NCBI GenBank assembly: GCA_017615125.1
Contig: JAGAAS010000087.1
Location: forward strand, 1-40,492
Direction: 5' to 3'
Length of the DNA stretch: 40,492 bases
Source: Bacteroidaceae bacterium
Lineage (GTDB): Bacteria > Bacteroidota > Bacteroidia > Bacteroidales > Bacteroidaceae
A model generated the notes under the pieces. It saw nothing but the letters and a program-made list of their open reading frames with translations. It was not told the origin of the DNA and did not search any database. Positions within the stretch are counted from its first letter, which is position 1, and every line of letters starts with the position of its first letter. Both the position numbers and the translations under genes were made by a program. Below, in pieces: positions 32,176-40,228 of the stretch.

Positions 32176-34554
32176 TTACATTCGCTCTTGTGCTTCCTTG
32201 CCGGCACCTGTTCCGCGATACTTGCTCTGAGCCGCATTGAAGCTATAGCGCAGGCTGAACTTGATGCGCTGGATGTCCATCAGGTTTGTCTGGCTGATGG
32301 TGTGGCTGCCGAAGTCGGAAAAGACGTTCATCTGTGACGTTCCGAGAAGGTCGGCGCCTTCAAGCCGCGCTACGAGGGAGCCGTCGCGAAGCATCGTTTT
32401 CTGCACGGCAGCGCTGACGTTGCAGAAGACGTTGCGCATGTAAAGGTTCTGCGACCATCCTTTCGACTGCATCACTCCTCCCAGCTCGAACTGCCAGCCG
32501 CCCGTCACCTTCAGGGTGTTGAAGAGCTGGGCAATGTAGACTGGATGATTGTTGAAGGTGGTAGTGCGTATGCCTGACGGTTCGCGGGGGTCTTCGGCAT
32601 CAATGGTGAGCCATTGGGGCTGAATGCCCACCGAATAGTTTATCGTCCAAGGACCGAAGGTGGGGGTGATGTTCAGCATTGCCGTCATAGCGCGATAGGG
32701 AGTCTCGATGTTGCGTGGCTTGACAAGCACGATGCCTTCGTCGCCGTAGGGTGACGACCAAGTCATGATGGCGTCGTCGGTGCGGGCATAGTTTACCATC
32801 AGCGTGTAGAACTTCCAGACGGCAGTGACGCCGAAGTTATGCGAGAGCTCGGGCTGGAGCTGGGCATTGCCGCTCTGCCAGATGTAACGGCTGTTGTAGC
32901 GGATGGCATTGGAGAGGTTGGCGTAGTTAGGACGGCGCGTCTTGGCGCTATAGTTCAGCATCAGCTGCACGGGTCCTGCCATCCTGGCATAGGAGAGGGT
33001 GGGGAACCAGTTGTCGTAGTTGCGCGTGAGATTGCTCTCGGGAGCCAGCGCATCGGTGTAGGCATAGTGCACATATTCGTATCTAACGCCAGCGCTGAGT
33101 TGCGCTCTGCCCAGCATGAAGGCATAGGAGGCAAAGCCGGCGTAGTTGTTCTCTTCCACTTCAGCGAAAGAAGAGGGGATAGAGACTCCTGTGACGGTGT
33201 ATTCGTCGGTGCGGTGCGAGAAGGTCTCCTCGGTGCCGCCCTGCAGCTGTCCTTTCCAGATGGGATAGGAGAGGACGGCTTTTGCAGCGTACAGACGGCC
33301 TGCGTTGTAACTTCCGCTGCTGACGCTTGCATTGTGAGTCATCGTGCTGGTTTCTTCGGAGAGCGAAGTGCGGGAATCGTCATTTCCGTAGTAGTCAAGG
33401 TTGACATCGATGCCGAGCTTGCTGCCGACGAGCCCGTTGTAGTAGAGGTTGGCGCCGAGACGATAGGGCGTGTGATCTCCGAGGTGGTCTTCCGACGAGG
33501 TTGTCAGCTTGTCGATGAGCAGGCTGTTTTCATAGACGTTGTCGTCCACTATCATAGTAAGGTAGTTCGACAAGGTGCGTCCCCATTCTACCTTTCCTCC
33601 GACGAAGTGGTTAGTGGCCAGCTGCAAGTTCACGCCAGCATTCCCATAGAGGGAGCTGCTGTAGTTGTCGTTCATCAACGTACCCTTGTTTTCTATCACG
33701 AAGGTCTTGCCAAACGATGTTTTCTCGACATTGCTTTCTTGACGGAAAGAGTTGCGGACGAAGTTCACACCTCCGAAGAAGTCCACACCGCCCGTGCGGT
33801 AGTTGACGTTGACAGCTCCGAAGGGATCGTTGTGCTCCTTCCAGCGAGGCGACTGTGAGTCGGAGGCGTTGAGGTTGAAGCTGAAGCCGTCGCCTTGACG
33901 ACGGATGGTGCGTATCCGGACAACGCTGCGAACGGTGGCGTCGTACTGGGCTCCCGGATTGGTGATGACTTCGATGTTTTGTATCTCGTTGCTCTGCAAG
34001 CGCTCCAGCTCGCTGGCATCCGTCACACGTCGTCCGTTGATATAGACCTGCGGCGAACCTTTGCCGATGACTTCCAAACCGTTCTGCCCTTTGATGATGC
34101 CGGGAGTCTTGGCAAGCACATCGTTGGCGGTTCCTGCATGCTCCAGCACCGAGCCTTGGATGCTGGTCTGCAGACCTTCGCCAGTGACTTTCGTCTTTGG
34201 GCGCATACCTTTCACTACCACTTCGCCCAGGAGCTGTGCATCCTCTTTCATTTGGATGGTAAGCGTGTCAGCGGCAGGGACGGTCTGAGTTTCATAGCCG
34301 ATGCTCGTTACCTTCAGCACTCCGCCTTTCTTGTCGGTTACTACCGCGAACGCGCCCTTCTCGTCTGTCATCGCTCCTTGCACGAAGGCTGAATCGGGCA
34401 GCGAGAGCAGTACTACGTTGGCGAACGGCAGCGGATTACCCTTCTCGTCCGTCACCACACCCCTATAGTCGGGAGTCTTGGCGACAGTCGTTATTGATGT
34501 CAACACAGCGAAGGACAGGATGGTTAGCTTAGCAATTGAAATATTGAATTGCAT
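32176..34554 (-). CDS. TonB-dependent-receptor-like outer-membrane beta-barrel protein
   Basis: A receptor of about 792 residues of the outer membrane beta-barrel family (OMP_b-brl_3 type). The start at 34554 or 34572 gives a signal peptide (AKLTILSFAVLTSITTVAKT). A carboxypeptidase-like domain follows (YRGVVTDEKGNPLPFANVVL, to about residue 110), then a plug (VLAKTPGIIKGQNGLEVIGK) and a long beta-barrel ending in LRYSFNAAQSKYRGTGAG, the usual end of this family. It is not a SusC protein: it is too short and no SusD gene is adjacent. Its cargo is unknown. It diverges from the MerR-type regulator gene, which may control it. Confidence 0.85.
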   Translation of the reverse strand: MQFNISIAKLTILSFAVLTSITTVAKTPDYRGVVTDEKGNPLPFANVVLLSLPDSAFVQGAMTDEKGAFAVVTDKKGGVLKVTSIGYETQTVPAADTLTIQMKEDAQLLGEVVVKGMRPKTKVTGEGLQTSIQGSVLEHAGTANDVLAKTPGIIKGQNGLEVIGKGSPQVYINGRRVTDASELERLQSNEIQNIEVITNPGAQYDATVRSVVRIRTIRRQGDGFSFNLNASDSQSPRWKEHNDPFGAVNVNYRTGGVDFFGGVNFVRNSFRQESNVEKTSFGKTFVIENKGTLMNDNYSSSLYGNAGVNLQLATNHFVGGKVEWGRTLSNYLTMIVDDNVYENSLLIDKLTTSSEDHLGDHTPYRLGANLYYNGLVGSKLGIDVNLDYYGNDDSRTSLSEETSTMTHNASVSSGSYNAGRLYAAKAVLSYPIWKGQLQGGTEETFSHRTDEYTVTGVSIPSSFAEVEENNYAGFASYAFMLGRAQLSAGVRYEYVHYAYTDALAPESNLTRNYDNWFPTLSYARMAGPVQLMLNYSAKTRRPNYANLSNAIRYNSRYIWQSGNAQLQPELSHNFGVTAVWKFYTLMVNYARTDDAIMTWSSPYGDEGIVLVKPRNIETPYRAMTAMLNITPTFGPWTINYSVGIQPQWLTIDAEDPREPSGIRTTTFNNHPVYIAQLFNTLKVTGGWQFELGGVMQSKGWSQNLYMRNVFCNVSAAVQKTMLRDGSLVARLEGADLLGTSQMNVFSDFGSHTISQTNLMDIQRIKFSLRYSFNAAQSKYRGTGAGKEAQERM

Positions 34555-34890
34555 TCTACCTTTTCTCGCCATGCCAAAGTTGAAGCAAGCTTCGCTTTGG
34601 TCATTTGGCTTAACGAAAACGTTCATTTTATTATGCGTATTGATTGGTTTTGTCCTTTAGACGCAAAGGGCAGCAGAAAAGTTGCAGCATCGCCCTCGTA
34701 GTTTTTCCTCACGTAGTGAGATGAGTCTCTTCTGTCATCAGCTGATGAAAATACGAATTGTCGAGGACAAGCCGACATTCAAGGAATTGTTAAAATCAAT
34801 GTTAAAAAAACGAGATCTCTTGACTCGTACCTTAGGGGAAAGTATACCTTTGTTGACGCTAATCGATAAGCAGAACGACTGTACAGTTTT
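34555..34890. other. Divergent spacer between receptor and MerR genes
   Basis: This 336-bp stretch holds two small hairpins like those of the dispersed family (34582-34593 GAAGC-AA-GCTTC and 34708-34720 CTCAC-GTA-GTGAG), a 14-bp perfect palindrome TCATCAGCTGATGA (34735-34748), and the MerR-gene promoter. No receptor promoter of the standard form was found. The palindrome is a possible operator for the divergent pair, by position only. Confidence 0.5.
34820..34852 (+). promoter_or_regulatory. Promoter of the MerR-type gene
   Basis: TTG at 34820-34822 and TACCTTTG at 34845-34852 are 22 nt apart. The intervening ACCTTAGGGGAAAGT has a loose dyad (CTT/AAG), the kind of spacer element MerR proteins bind, so autoregulation is possible. 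It is 38 bp before the start codon. Confidence 0.5.
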
Positions 34891-35721
34891 ATGAGTAGAA
34901 AACAATTATTAAAAATCGGAGAGTTCTCGCGACTGATGCAAGTTACGGTCAAGACTTTGCGCCACTATGAGCAGAAGGGGCTATTGATGCCTTCTGAGGT
35001 GGACACGTGGACAGGCTATCGCTACTATTCCGTCGATCAGATGCAGCGCCTCCATTCCATCCGCGACCTAAAAGCCTTAGGCTTTTCGTTGGAGGAGATT
35101 AAGGAACTGTTCAACGATGAATCCCACTCGCCCGACATCGGGCAGCTTTCGGCAAAGATTCGGGAGACCGAGCGCCAGCTGCACCTTCTTGTCAAACGCC
35201 GCGAACAGCTGATGAAGTGGCGTGACTCTCGTAAAAAACTAAGCAAAATGGAACCATTCATCATTGAATCATTACCCGAAATTATCGTGGCGTCACATCG
35301 CGAGACCATCCCCGACTACGATGCCCTGGGCCCTCTTTGCGTAGGCACGATAGGCCCCGAGATGCAGCGTCTCGGCTGCAAGTGTCCGCCTCCAGGCTAT
35401 TGCTTCACAGTTGAGCACTCCAGGGAGTACCGCCCGAAGAACATCGACATCGAGTACTGCGAGCAGGTAGAGGAACCGTTCGCCGGCTCGGCCATCGTTC
35501 AGTGCAAGACGCTGCCCGCTGTCCCCAAGGCTCTCTGCTTGAAACACTATGGCCCCTATGACCGCTTCTACGCGACTTATACAGAAGCTTTCCGCTACAT
35601 TGCCGAGAAAGGCTATATGGTAGCAGGAGCTCCTCGCACCGTCTATGTTGATGGTGCTTGGAATCAGGATGACCCCGAGAAGTGGCTCTCTATCCTTCAG
35701 ATTCCAATAAGTAAGGAATAA
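34891..35721 (+). CDS. MerR-family regulator with GyrI-like effector domain
   Basis: A 276-residue transcription factor. Residues 5-75 form a MerR winged helix (LLKIGEFSRLMQVTVKTLRH, GYRYYSVDQMQRL), then a dimer helix (about 85-120). Residues of about 125-276 form a GyrI-like ligand-binding domain (IIESLPEIIVASHRETIPDY, GPYDRFYATYTEAFRYI). This is the BmrR/TipA type of multidrug-sensing layout, in which binding of a small molecule changes promoter spacing or shape. It lies between the divergent receptor gene and the convergent eight-gene operon ending at 35949; which of them it controls is unknown. Confidence 0.92.
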   Translation: MSRKQLLKIGEFSRLMQVTVKTLRHYEQKGLLMPSEVDTWTGYRYYSVDQMQRLHSIRDLKALGFSLEEIKELFNDESHSPDIGQLSAKIRETERQLHLLVKRREQLMKWRDSRKKLSKMEPFIIESLPEIIVASHRETIPDYDALGPLCVGTIGPEMQRLGCKCPPPGYCFTVEHSREYRPKNIDIEYCEQVEEPFAGSAIVQCKTLPAVPKALCLKHYGPYDRFYATYTEAFRYIAEKGYMVAGAPRTVYVDGAWNQDDPEKWLSILQIPISKE

Positions 35722-35734
35722 CTAACAGCAATGA

Positions 35735-35764
35735 AAAAGCTCCTCGCCTTTCGCGGGGAGCTTT
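35735..35764 (+). terminator. Terminator of the MerR-type gene
   Basis: AAAGCTCCTCGC and GCGGGGAGCTTT form a 12-bp stem with one T-G pair and a 5-nt loop, 14 bp after the stop codon. The T-run after the stem is short, so efficiency is uncertain. Confidence 0.7.
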
Positions 35765-35814
35765 GCATATCTTCTGGCATTCAGGAGTGCTTTTTACTAA
35801 GTAAGAGTGAAATC

Positions 35815-35946
35815 GCAGCTTCGCTGCTGGTTAACTGGTGAATCGTTGAACCGTTTTTTTCGCTATCGTAGGCACGTAGTGCCGTATCATTATCGTAGGC
35901 GACATAGTCGCCGTATTAGCCTTTTAGCCCTTTATCCTCTTAGCCC
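35815..35946. repeat. Small hairpins and AGCCCTTT runs after the operon end
   Basis: Perfect stems lie at 35815-35827 (GCAGC-TTC-GCTGC), 35871-35883 (GGCAC-GTA-GTGCC) and 35898-35912 (GGCGAC-ATA-GTCGCC). The last two are framed by ATTATCGTA and GTAT. ATTAGCCTTTTAGCCC-type DNA follows (35915-35946) right up to the stop codon of the flavin reductase gene. It could fold in RNA from either side. Confidence 0.8.
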
Positions 35947-35948
35947 CT

Positions 35949-36632
35949 TTACTGCTTTGTGTTGACTATGGCGGCGTATGTTTCCTCGGGAATCATGGGG
36001 GAGCAGATCTCTGCCAGCAGGTCAGCGTCAATGGTGCCCGTTTCGGCAAACTGCTTTCCTGCCTGCCTGACAAGCGCCAGCCGAGGCTTGGTGACGATGT
36101 CGGCTTCGGGAGCATTGAACATCGGGCTTTCGGGAACGGTGATGATGGTGCGATTGTTGGGAAAACAGAGCTTGAACTGTGCGACGGCAGGCTCGAAGTT
36201 GTGACGGCTGTTGGGGAAGCCGCAGCCGCAAATCATCAGGTAGCGCAAGCGGGAGAAGTCGGCCTGGCAGGGATGCTCGTAACGCTCGCCGACTTTCCGC
36301 ATCGCCATCGACGAGAGCGGCATCGTACGGTCGAGCAGTGCTTTCAGCGGTGCAGGCATACCGTAGCAGTACAACGGGAAACTGAAAAGCAGCAGGTCGC
36401 TATCAAGAATCTCTTCCAGAATCTCACGCATGTCGTCGTCGTGGATGCAGGAGCCTCCATTTCTTTTACATGCGAAGCAGCCGGTGCAGTACTCGATGTG
36501 TCGATCGATGACATGAACGAGCGTGATCTCCTGCGGCGCAGCCTCCTGCATTCCGTCAAGGAATGCGCGCGTGATGTGTATGGTGTCGCTCTTCTCCCTC
36601 TTGGGGCTGCCGTTGAATATGAGTATTTTCAT
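35949..36632 (-). CDS. NADPH-dependent FMN reductase/flavodoxin-like oxidoreductase
   Basis: A 227-residue flavodoxin-fold protein. The FMN-binding start MKILIFNGSPKREKSDT is standard for the family. Cys49, Cys52, Cys55 and Cys62 (CTGCFACKRNGGSC) match the cysteine pattern of iron-sulphur flavoprotein-like members, and FSFPLYCYGMPAPLKALLDR binds the flavin ring. It would reduce quinones, nitro compounds or similar with NAD(P)H. It is the last gene of the operon, 29 bp after the hydrolase gene. Confidence 0.9.
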   Translation of the reverse strand: MKILIFNGSPKREKSDTIHITRAFLDGMQEAAPQEITLVHVIDRHIEYCTGCFACKRNGGSCIHDDDMREILEEILDSDLLLFSFPLYCYGMPAPLKALLDRTMPLSSMAMRKVGERYEHPCQADFSRLRYLMICGCGFPNSRHNFEPAVAQFKLCFPNNRTIITVPESPMFNAPEADIVTKPRLALVRQAGKQFAETGTIDADLLAEICSPMIPEETYAAIVNTKQ

Positions 36633-36661
36633 CTTTTCTATTTCTGATTTGTGAAAAGGTT

Positions 36662-37411
36662 TTATGCTTGATGTGAGGGTAGGAATCCGTTGATTCTGTC
36701 TGCTACTTGCTCGGGATGATCCACCAGCAGCTGCCCGTGATTCATACCGGGAAATACCTCTACGTGCGCATCTGGTTTCAACTGGAGCAGATGTCTCACC
36801 TGAGGCTTAGCCACAAAAGCCTCCTTGGTGCCGTACCAGAAGTGGATGTCGGCACCGGTGATGGATTCCAGCTTGTGGGTGTAGACGTCTTTGTAACCAT
36901 CCAGCACGGCGCGCCCCCTGCCCGAGGGCCACACCTTCCTGCACTCGTCGAGCAGCACGTCGAAGTAATGCGAGTGAAACACCCACTTCCAGAATCCCGT
37001 CCAATGATAGCAGGTCCATACGTTGAAGCACTGATAGTAGCGGATGGGGCCGACAGCCCAGCGAGGCAGCGGAAGCAGCGGGGCTGCATCCAAGACGGCG
37101 TGTTCAATGGTGATCACGTTTCTCTCTACTATGCGCGAAAGAATCTTCCCTCCCAACGAAAGCCCGTAGGCAACATCCAGACGACTGTCAAGATTGTCTT
37201 GAACATAGTTGATTGCTTGCCGAGCCTGATCGTCAACAGAAGTGTACCGCGACGTTTTGCCGAGTAGGAAACCGTCTATCCCTGCCGCAACGATGTAATA
37301 CTGTTCCTTGAGCAGATCGATCAATGGCAGGAAGATTTCGTGCGACACACCCAGTCCCGGAAGGAGTAGCAGAGTGGGGTGATCCCTGTTTCCGTAAGTG
37401 TAGAAAATCAT
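36662..37411 (-). CDS. Alpha/beta hydrolase
   Basis: A 249-residue cytoplasmic hydrolase without signal peptide. LLLPGLGVSHEIF carries the oxyanion region, GLSLG the nucleophile Ser85, and GMNHGQLL the catalytic His225. An insertion rich in Trp and Tyr (about 130-170) forms the lid. The substrate is unknown; ester or lactone cleavage is typical. It is 41 bp downstream of the GNAT gene. Confidence 0.88.
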   Translation of the reverse strand: MIFYTYGNRDHPTLLLLPGLGVSHEIFLPLIDLLKEQYYIVAAGIDGFLLGKTSRYTSVDDQARQAINYVQDNLDSRLDVAYGLSLGGKILSRIVERNVITIEHAVLDAAPLLPLPRWAVGPIRYYQCFNVWTCYHWTGFWKWVFHSHYFDVLLDECRKVWPSGRGRAVLDGYKDVYTHKLESITGADIHFWYGTKEAFVAKPQVRHLLQLKPDAHVEVFPGMNHGQLLVDHPEQVADRINGFLPSHQA

Positions 37412-37452
37412 TGGTGGCTTTTTTAGTGGTGAAATGTGGTTCTTGTTTTTTG

Positions 37453-37992
37453 TTACGTTCTTCGATTTTCCGTTACCTCTTTTCCTAGTTTCATCACCCT
37501 TACTGGGCGGTCTGCTCCTACTTCAAGGTTCGGGCAGAGCACCTCGATCCCCGTGTCAACGAATCCGCATTTCTCCATCACGCGTCCCGAGGCAGGATTG
37601 TCGGGAAAGTAGCTGCCCCAGAGGACAGAGAAGCCCTTTTCTTGGAAACAGTAGTCGATGATCATCCTCATCGCTTCTGTGCAAAAGCCCTTTCCCCAAT
37701 AAGGTCGAGCAATCCAATAGCCCACTTCGCATTGGTCATCGTCGATCTTCAGATTCGATGCAGATGAAGGGAGGTAGCCGACGCAGCCGATAGCTTCTGC
37801 CGTCTCTTTCCATTCTACCGCCCACATCCCCTCACCGCTAAAGAGGGAGCGTATAATCTCCAGGCTTTCCTCTGGCGTCTTATGAGGAGGCCATCCAGCA
37901 CGAGGTCCCACTTCGGGATCGCTGGCATATCGGAACAGTGCTTCTGCGTCACTCTCACGCCACGGGCGCAGCCGAATTCTATCGGTTTCCAT
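37453..37992 (-). CDS. GNAT acetyltransferase (RimJ/RimL-like)
   Basis: A 179-residue N-acetyltransferase. TDRIRLRPWRESDAEALFRY is the usual start of the RimJ/RimL-like group, and VGYWIARPYWGKGFCTEA is the acetyl-CoA loop, followed by NPASGRVMEKCGF. Members acetylate protein N-termini or small amines including antibiotics; the target here is unknown. Its start codon overlaps the end of the CAT-like gene by 14 bp, a sign of coupled translation. Confidence 0.92.
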   Translation of the reverse strand: METDRIRLRPWRESDAEALFRYASDPEVGPRAGWPPHKTPEESLEIIRSLFSGEGMWAVEWKETAEAIGCVGYLPSSASNLKIDDDQCEVGYWIARPYWGKGFCTEAMRMIIDYCFQEKGFSVLWGSYFPDNPASGRVMEKCGFVDTGIEVLCPNLEVGADRPVRVMKLGKEVTENRRT

Positions 37993-38659
37993 AGACGAAT
38001 GATTTCTTATTGATAGTGCGCATATCTACGATGTCCTTCTCCCCAATGTAATGTATTTCCTTCTGCAAGCCATCCAAGAAGCGAGCTGCGTGGCTGCCGT
38101 CCATCTGGACGTGATGGAACTGGAACGATACAGGTAGCGTAGCCTTGAACAGGCCCTTGCGGTACTTGCCCCACATGACCATCGGATTGCAGAACTGATC
38201 GGTGTATTGATTGACGATGCAGTCGAGTTCCGTCTGTATCATAGCGGATGTGCCGATAACCATATAGTCGTCAAGAACAATGCTCTGACTTTCTCTCGCT
38301 GCTTGTGCAGTCAACGTCAGGTAATCGCGATGGAACTGTTGAATATCATCGGTATATGGGATGTCGCAGGAGCTGATGCCTCCCTTGCTGTTCTCAACGA
38401 TAACGTTGATAGCAAGCTTGTCGTAGCGGTATAACGTCTCTCCTATTGGCAACGTATAGAATTCTTCCACTTGACTTGCTGCCTTGCCTATGCACCAGCA
38501 CATCAGCGACGTGAATTTCATGTCGCCCTTTCTGCTGGCTTTCACCAGAGAGGTGACATCTAAGGTTTTGACCAATGTCACCATTGGCATAGGCGATGAC
38601 ATCCACATCCTGAATGCTTCTGCGCGATTGCTCTCTTGAGGGTTTATTTCTTTCTTCAT
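37979..38659 (-). CDS. Chloramphenicol-acetyltransferase-like protein
   Basis: A 226-residue protein of the CAT fold. ATG 38659 (MKKEINPQES) is chosen; an upstream in-frame ATG would overlap the preceding gene. Its FQFHHVQMDGSHAARF carries the HHxxxDG active-site motif (His182-His183, Asp187). FRMWMSSPMPMVTLVKTLDV and GKYRKG...LPVSFQFHH also fit the family. True CAT enzymes acetylate chloramphenicol, but many chromosomal relatives act on other acceptors, so resistance is not claimed. It follows the GyrI-like gene by 5 bp. Confidence 0.88.
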   Translation of the reverse strand: MKKEINPQESNRAEAFRMWMSSPMPMVTLVKTLDVTSLVKASRKGDMKFTSLMCWCIGKAASQVEEFYTLPIGETLYRYDKLAINVIVENSKGGISSCDIPYTDDIQQFHRDYLTLTAQAARESQSIVLDDYMVIGTSAMIQTELDCIVNQYTDQFCNPMVMWGKYRKGLFKATLPVSFQFHHVQMDGSHAARFLDGLQKEIHYIGEKDIVDMRTINKKSFVYGNR

Positions 38660-38664
38660 GTTAT

Positions 38665-39213
38665 TTATTCTATCGGCATCATCACACCGCATTGGTAGTC
38701 GGGCGACTGGATATCAGAGCCCTGATACCATTCCAGACAACAGGAATTTGGAGTCCATTCATACTCGGGGTGAGCGGGCAGCCACTCCTTATGGAACTTC
38801 GTGTACTGCTCTTGGAAAGCTTTCATGCCGCCCTCGAAATGCATCTTCAGCCACTTTCCGCTATGGATGGGGAAGAGCTTCATACCTTCGGGGACATCAC
38901 CGCCTTTGTATATTCCTCCGATAACATAAGAAAAGGTGTTGCCCGTGCAGGCTCCAAAGTTTTGTTCCGCACAGGTGGCACAGTTGTGATTGGGTATGTC
39001 GCAGGTGCAAAGCGCATACTCACCAACTCCGTTGTCGAAAGCAGCCTTCTGAAAAGCGTTGGGCTTTTTCTGCTCAAACACCACAGGCCTGATGATCGTT
39101 TCTACATATTCGCCCCAGAACGCCGGGCATTCTTCCTTTGCCTTGTTGAAAGCAATCTTTTTGGCGATGCCAATTATCTGTACATCGTGTAATTCAATAA
39201 TCTCGTATTTCAT
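38665..39213 (-). CDS. Stand-alone GyrI-like small-molecule-binding protein
   Basis: A 182-residue protein with only an effector-binding GyrI-like domain: MKYEIIELHDVQIIGIAKKI at the start, FSYVIGGIYKG, GKWLKMHFEGGMKAFQEQY and EWTPNSCCLEWYQ. It lacks a DNA-binding domain. It is notable for cysteines at about 90-110 (CTCDIPNHNCATCAEQNFGAC). Some stand-alone GyrI-like proteins are known to hydrolyse cyclopropane-bearing toxins; others only bind ligands. It is 5 bp upstream of the CAT-like gene and shares its fold with the effector half of the MerR protein at 34891-35721. Confidence 0.82.
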   Translation of the reverse strand: MKYEIIELHDVQIIGIAKKIAFNKAKEECPAFWGEYVETIIRPVVFEQKKPNAFQKAAFDNGVGEYALCTCDIPNHNCATCAEQNFGACTGNTFSYVIGGIYKGGDVPEGMKLFPIHSGKWLKMHFEGGMKAFQEQYTKFHKEWLPAHPEYEWTPNSCCLEWYQGSDIQSPDYQCGVMMPIE

Positions 39214-39231
39214 TGTCCTAATAGTTTGTAG

Positions 39232-39711
39232 TTAGAATCTGCGGGTTCGTCGGCAGTAGGCATCGTACTCTTCGCCGAAGTCTTGGCGTAGACGACGTTC
39301 CTCACTGAGCACCTGCACCAGCATGATGGCAAAGAAGATAACCATCACGAGCCACGCCTGCCAGCGCCAGAGCCACAGAGCGATACCTGCAAGGTAGATA
39401 AGTGTACCGCTCAGCATGGGATTGCGGTTGAACCGGTACGGGCCTTCCGTCATCAGGTGCTGGGTGCGCGGTGCTACCTCATGGCCGAAAGCGTCCATCG
39501 GGTTTCCTTTGCCTCGCTTTTTCATATAGACGATGGTCCAGATGCTCAGAGCCAGCCCACCGAGCATCAACAGCCCAGCGAAGCATGCCCTCACAAAGTT
39601 AACAGGCCATACGTCGGGCTTCTGCGATGCTATCCACATCAGCGAGGGAATCGCTGCCACGAAGAGCAGTCCGCCGAGAAGATAGCCGAAGATTTCACGC
39701 AGCAGTTTCAT
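39232..39711 (-). CDS. Isoprenylcysteine carboxyl methyltransferase-family membrane protein
   Basis: A 159-residue protein with about four membrane segments. GPYRFNRNPMLSGTLIYLAG and the C-terminal SEERRLRQDFGEEYDAYCRR are the S-adenosylmethionine-binding signatures of the ICMT/PEMT family. Bacterial members methylate lipids or small compounds that are mostly unknown. It lies 12 bp after the isochorismatase gene. Confidence 0.9.
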   Translation of the reverse strand: MKLLREIFGYLLGGLLFVAAIPSLMWIASQKPDVWPVNFVRACFAGLLMLGGLALSIWTIVYMKKRGKGNPMDAFGHEVAPRTQHLMTEGPYRFNRNPMLSGTLIYLAGIALWLWRWQAWLVMVIFFAIMLVQVLSEERRLRQDFGEEYDAYCRRTRRF

Positions 39712-39723
39712 GGGTTTCCTCCT

Positions 39724-40218
39724 TTATTGTTTTATAATCTCTTCCAGAGGCTTGACTTCACATCCCTGTTTGGCATAGTAGGCGAGCATTTCGGGAATCT
39801 TCTTCAGATCGTAGCTTGTCACGCAGTCGGCAATGACGTGCACCGTATAGCCTGCTTTCCTCATATTGAAGCACGTTGATTTCACGCAGGCGGTAGCGTC
39901 AGCGCCAACGACATAGAATTCGTTGATGTCGTTGGCTGCAATGAATGCGGCAAAATCCTCGCTTGTCAGAGCATTACTCTTTGTCTTTACAAAGATATTA
40001 ACCGAAACGACCTTAAGCTCTGGTACCAACTCCTCGCCATGAGTGCCTGGTTTGAATGTACGAGTGCCTGAGGTAATGTTGTTGTGCTTGATATAGACGA
40101 TGTGCATCCCCTCAGATACTGCCCAGTCGATAGCAGCATTGATATTCTGGGCAATGTCGCGGTAGTGCTTAGTGATATCGTTTTGGATGTCAATAATGAT
40201 TAGTGCTTTTGTTTTCAT
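39724..40218 (-). CDS. Isochorismatase-family cysteine hydrolase
   Basis: A 164-residue enzyme with the catalytic triad of the family: Asp10 (LIIIDIQND), a lysine at about 78 (FVKTKSNAL) and Cys111 (GADATACVKSTCF). GTHGEELVPEL is the usual substrate-region motif. Members include nicotinamidase, ureidoacrylate hydrolase and N-carbamoylsarcosine amidohydrolase; the substrate here cannot be read. The start is 10 bp after the stop codon of the partial gene. Confidence 0.92.
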   Translation of the reverse strand: MKTKALIIIDIQNDITKHYRDIAQNINAAIDWAVSEGMHIVYIKHNNITSGTRTFKPGTHGEELVPELKVVSVNIFVKTKSNALTSEDFAAFIAANDINEFYVVGADATACVKSTCFNMRKAGYTVHVIADCVTSYDLKKIPEMLAYYAKQGCEVKPLEEIIKQ

Positions 40219-40228
40219 TATTCTCTTT

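Noticed and set aside
32176-34554. SusC-type polysaccharide receptor
   Set aside because: It is about 200 residues too short, there is no SusD gene beside it, and its C-terminal signature is of the OMP_b-brl_3 type.
34682-34894. A 70-codon frame overlapping the MerR start codon by ATGA
   Set aside because: The overlap is suggestive of coupling, but the frame includes the MerR-gene promoter, two palindromes and no recognisable domain. A leader peptide from the inner ATG at 34745 remains a remote possibility.
35731-35841. A short frame MKKLLAF... after the MerR gene
   Set aside because: It is made up of the terminator hairpin and repeat DNA.
37979-38659. Chloramphenicol resistance gene
   Set aside because: The active-site motif is present, but chromosomal relatives often act on other acceptors, and the context has no mobile element. 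Only the family is claimed.
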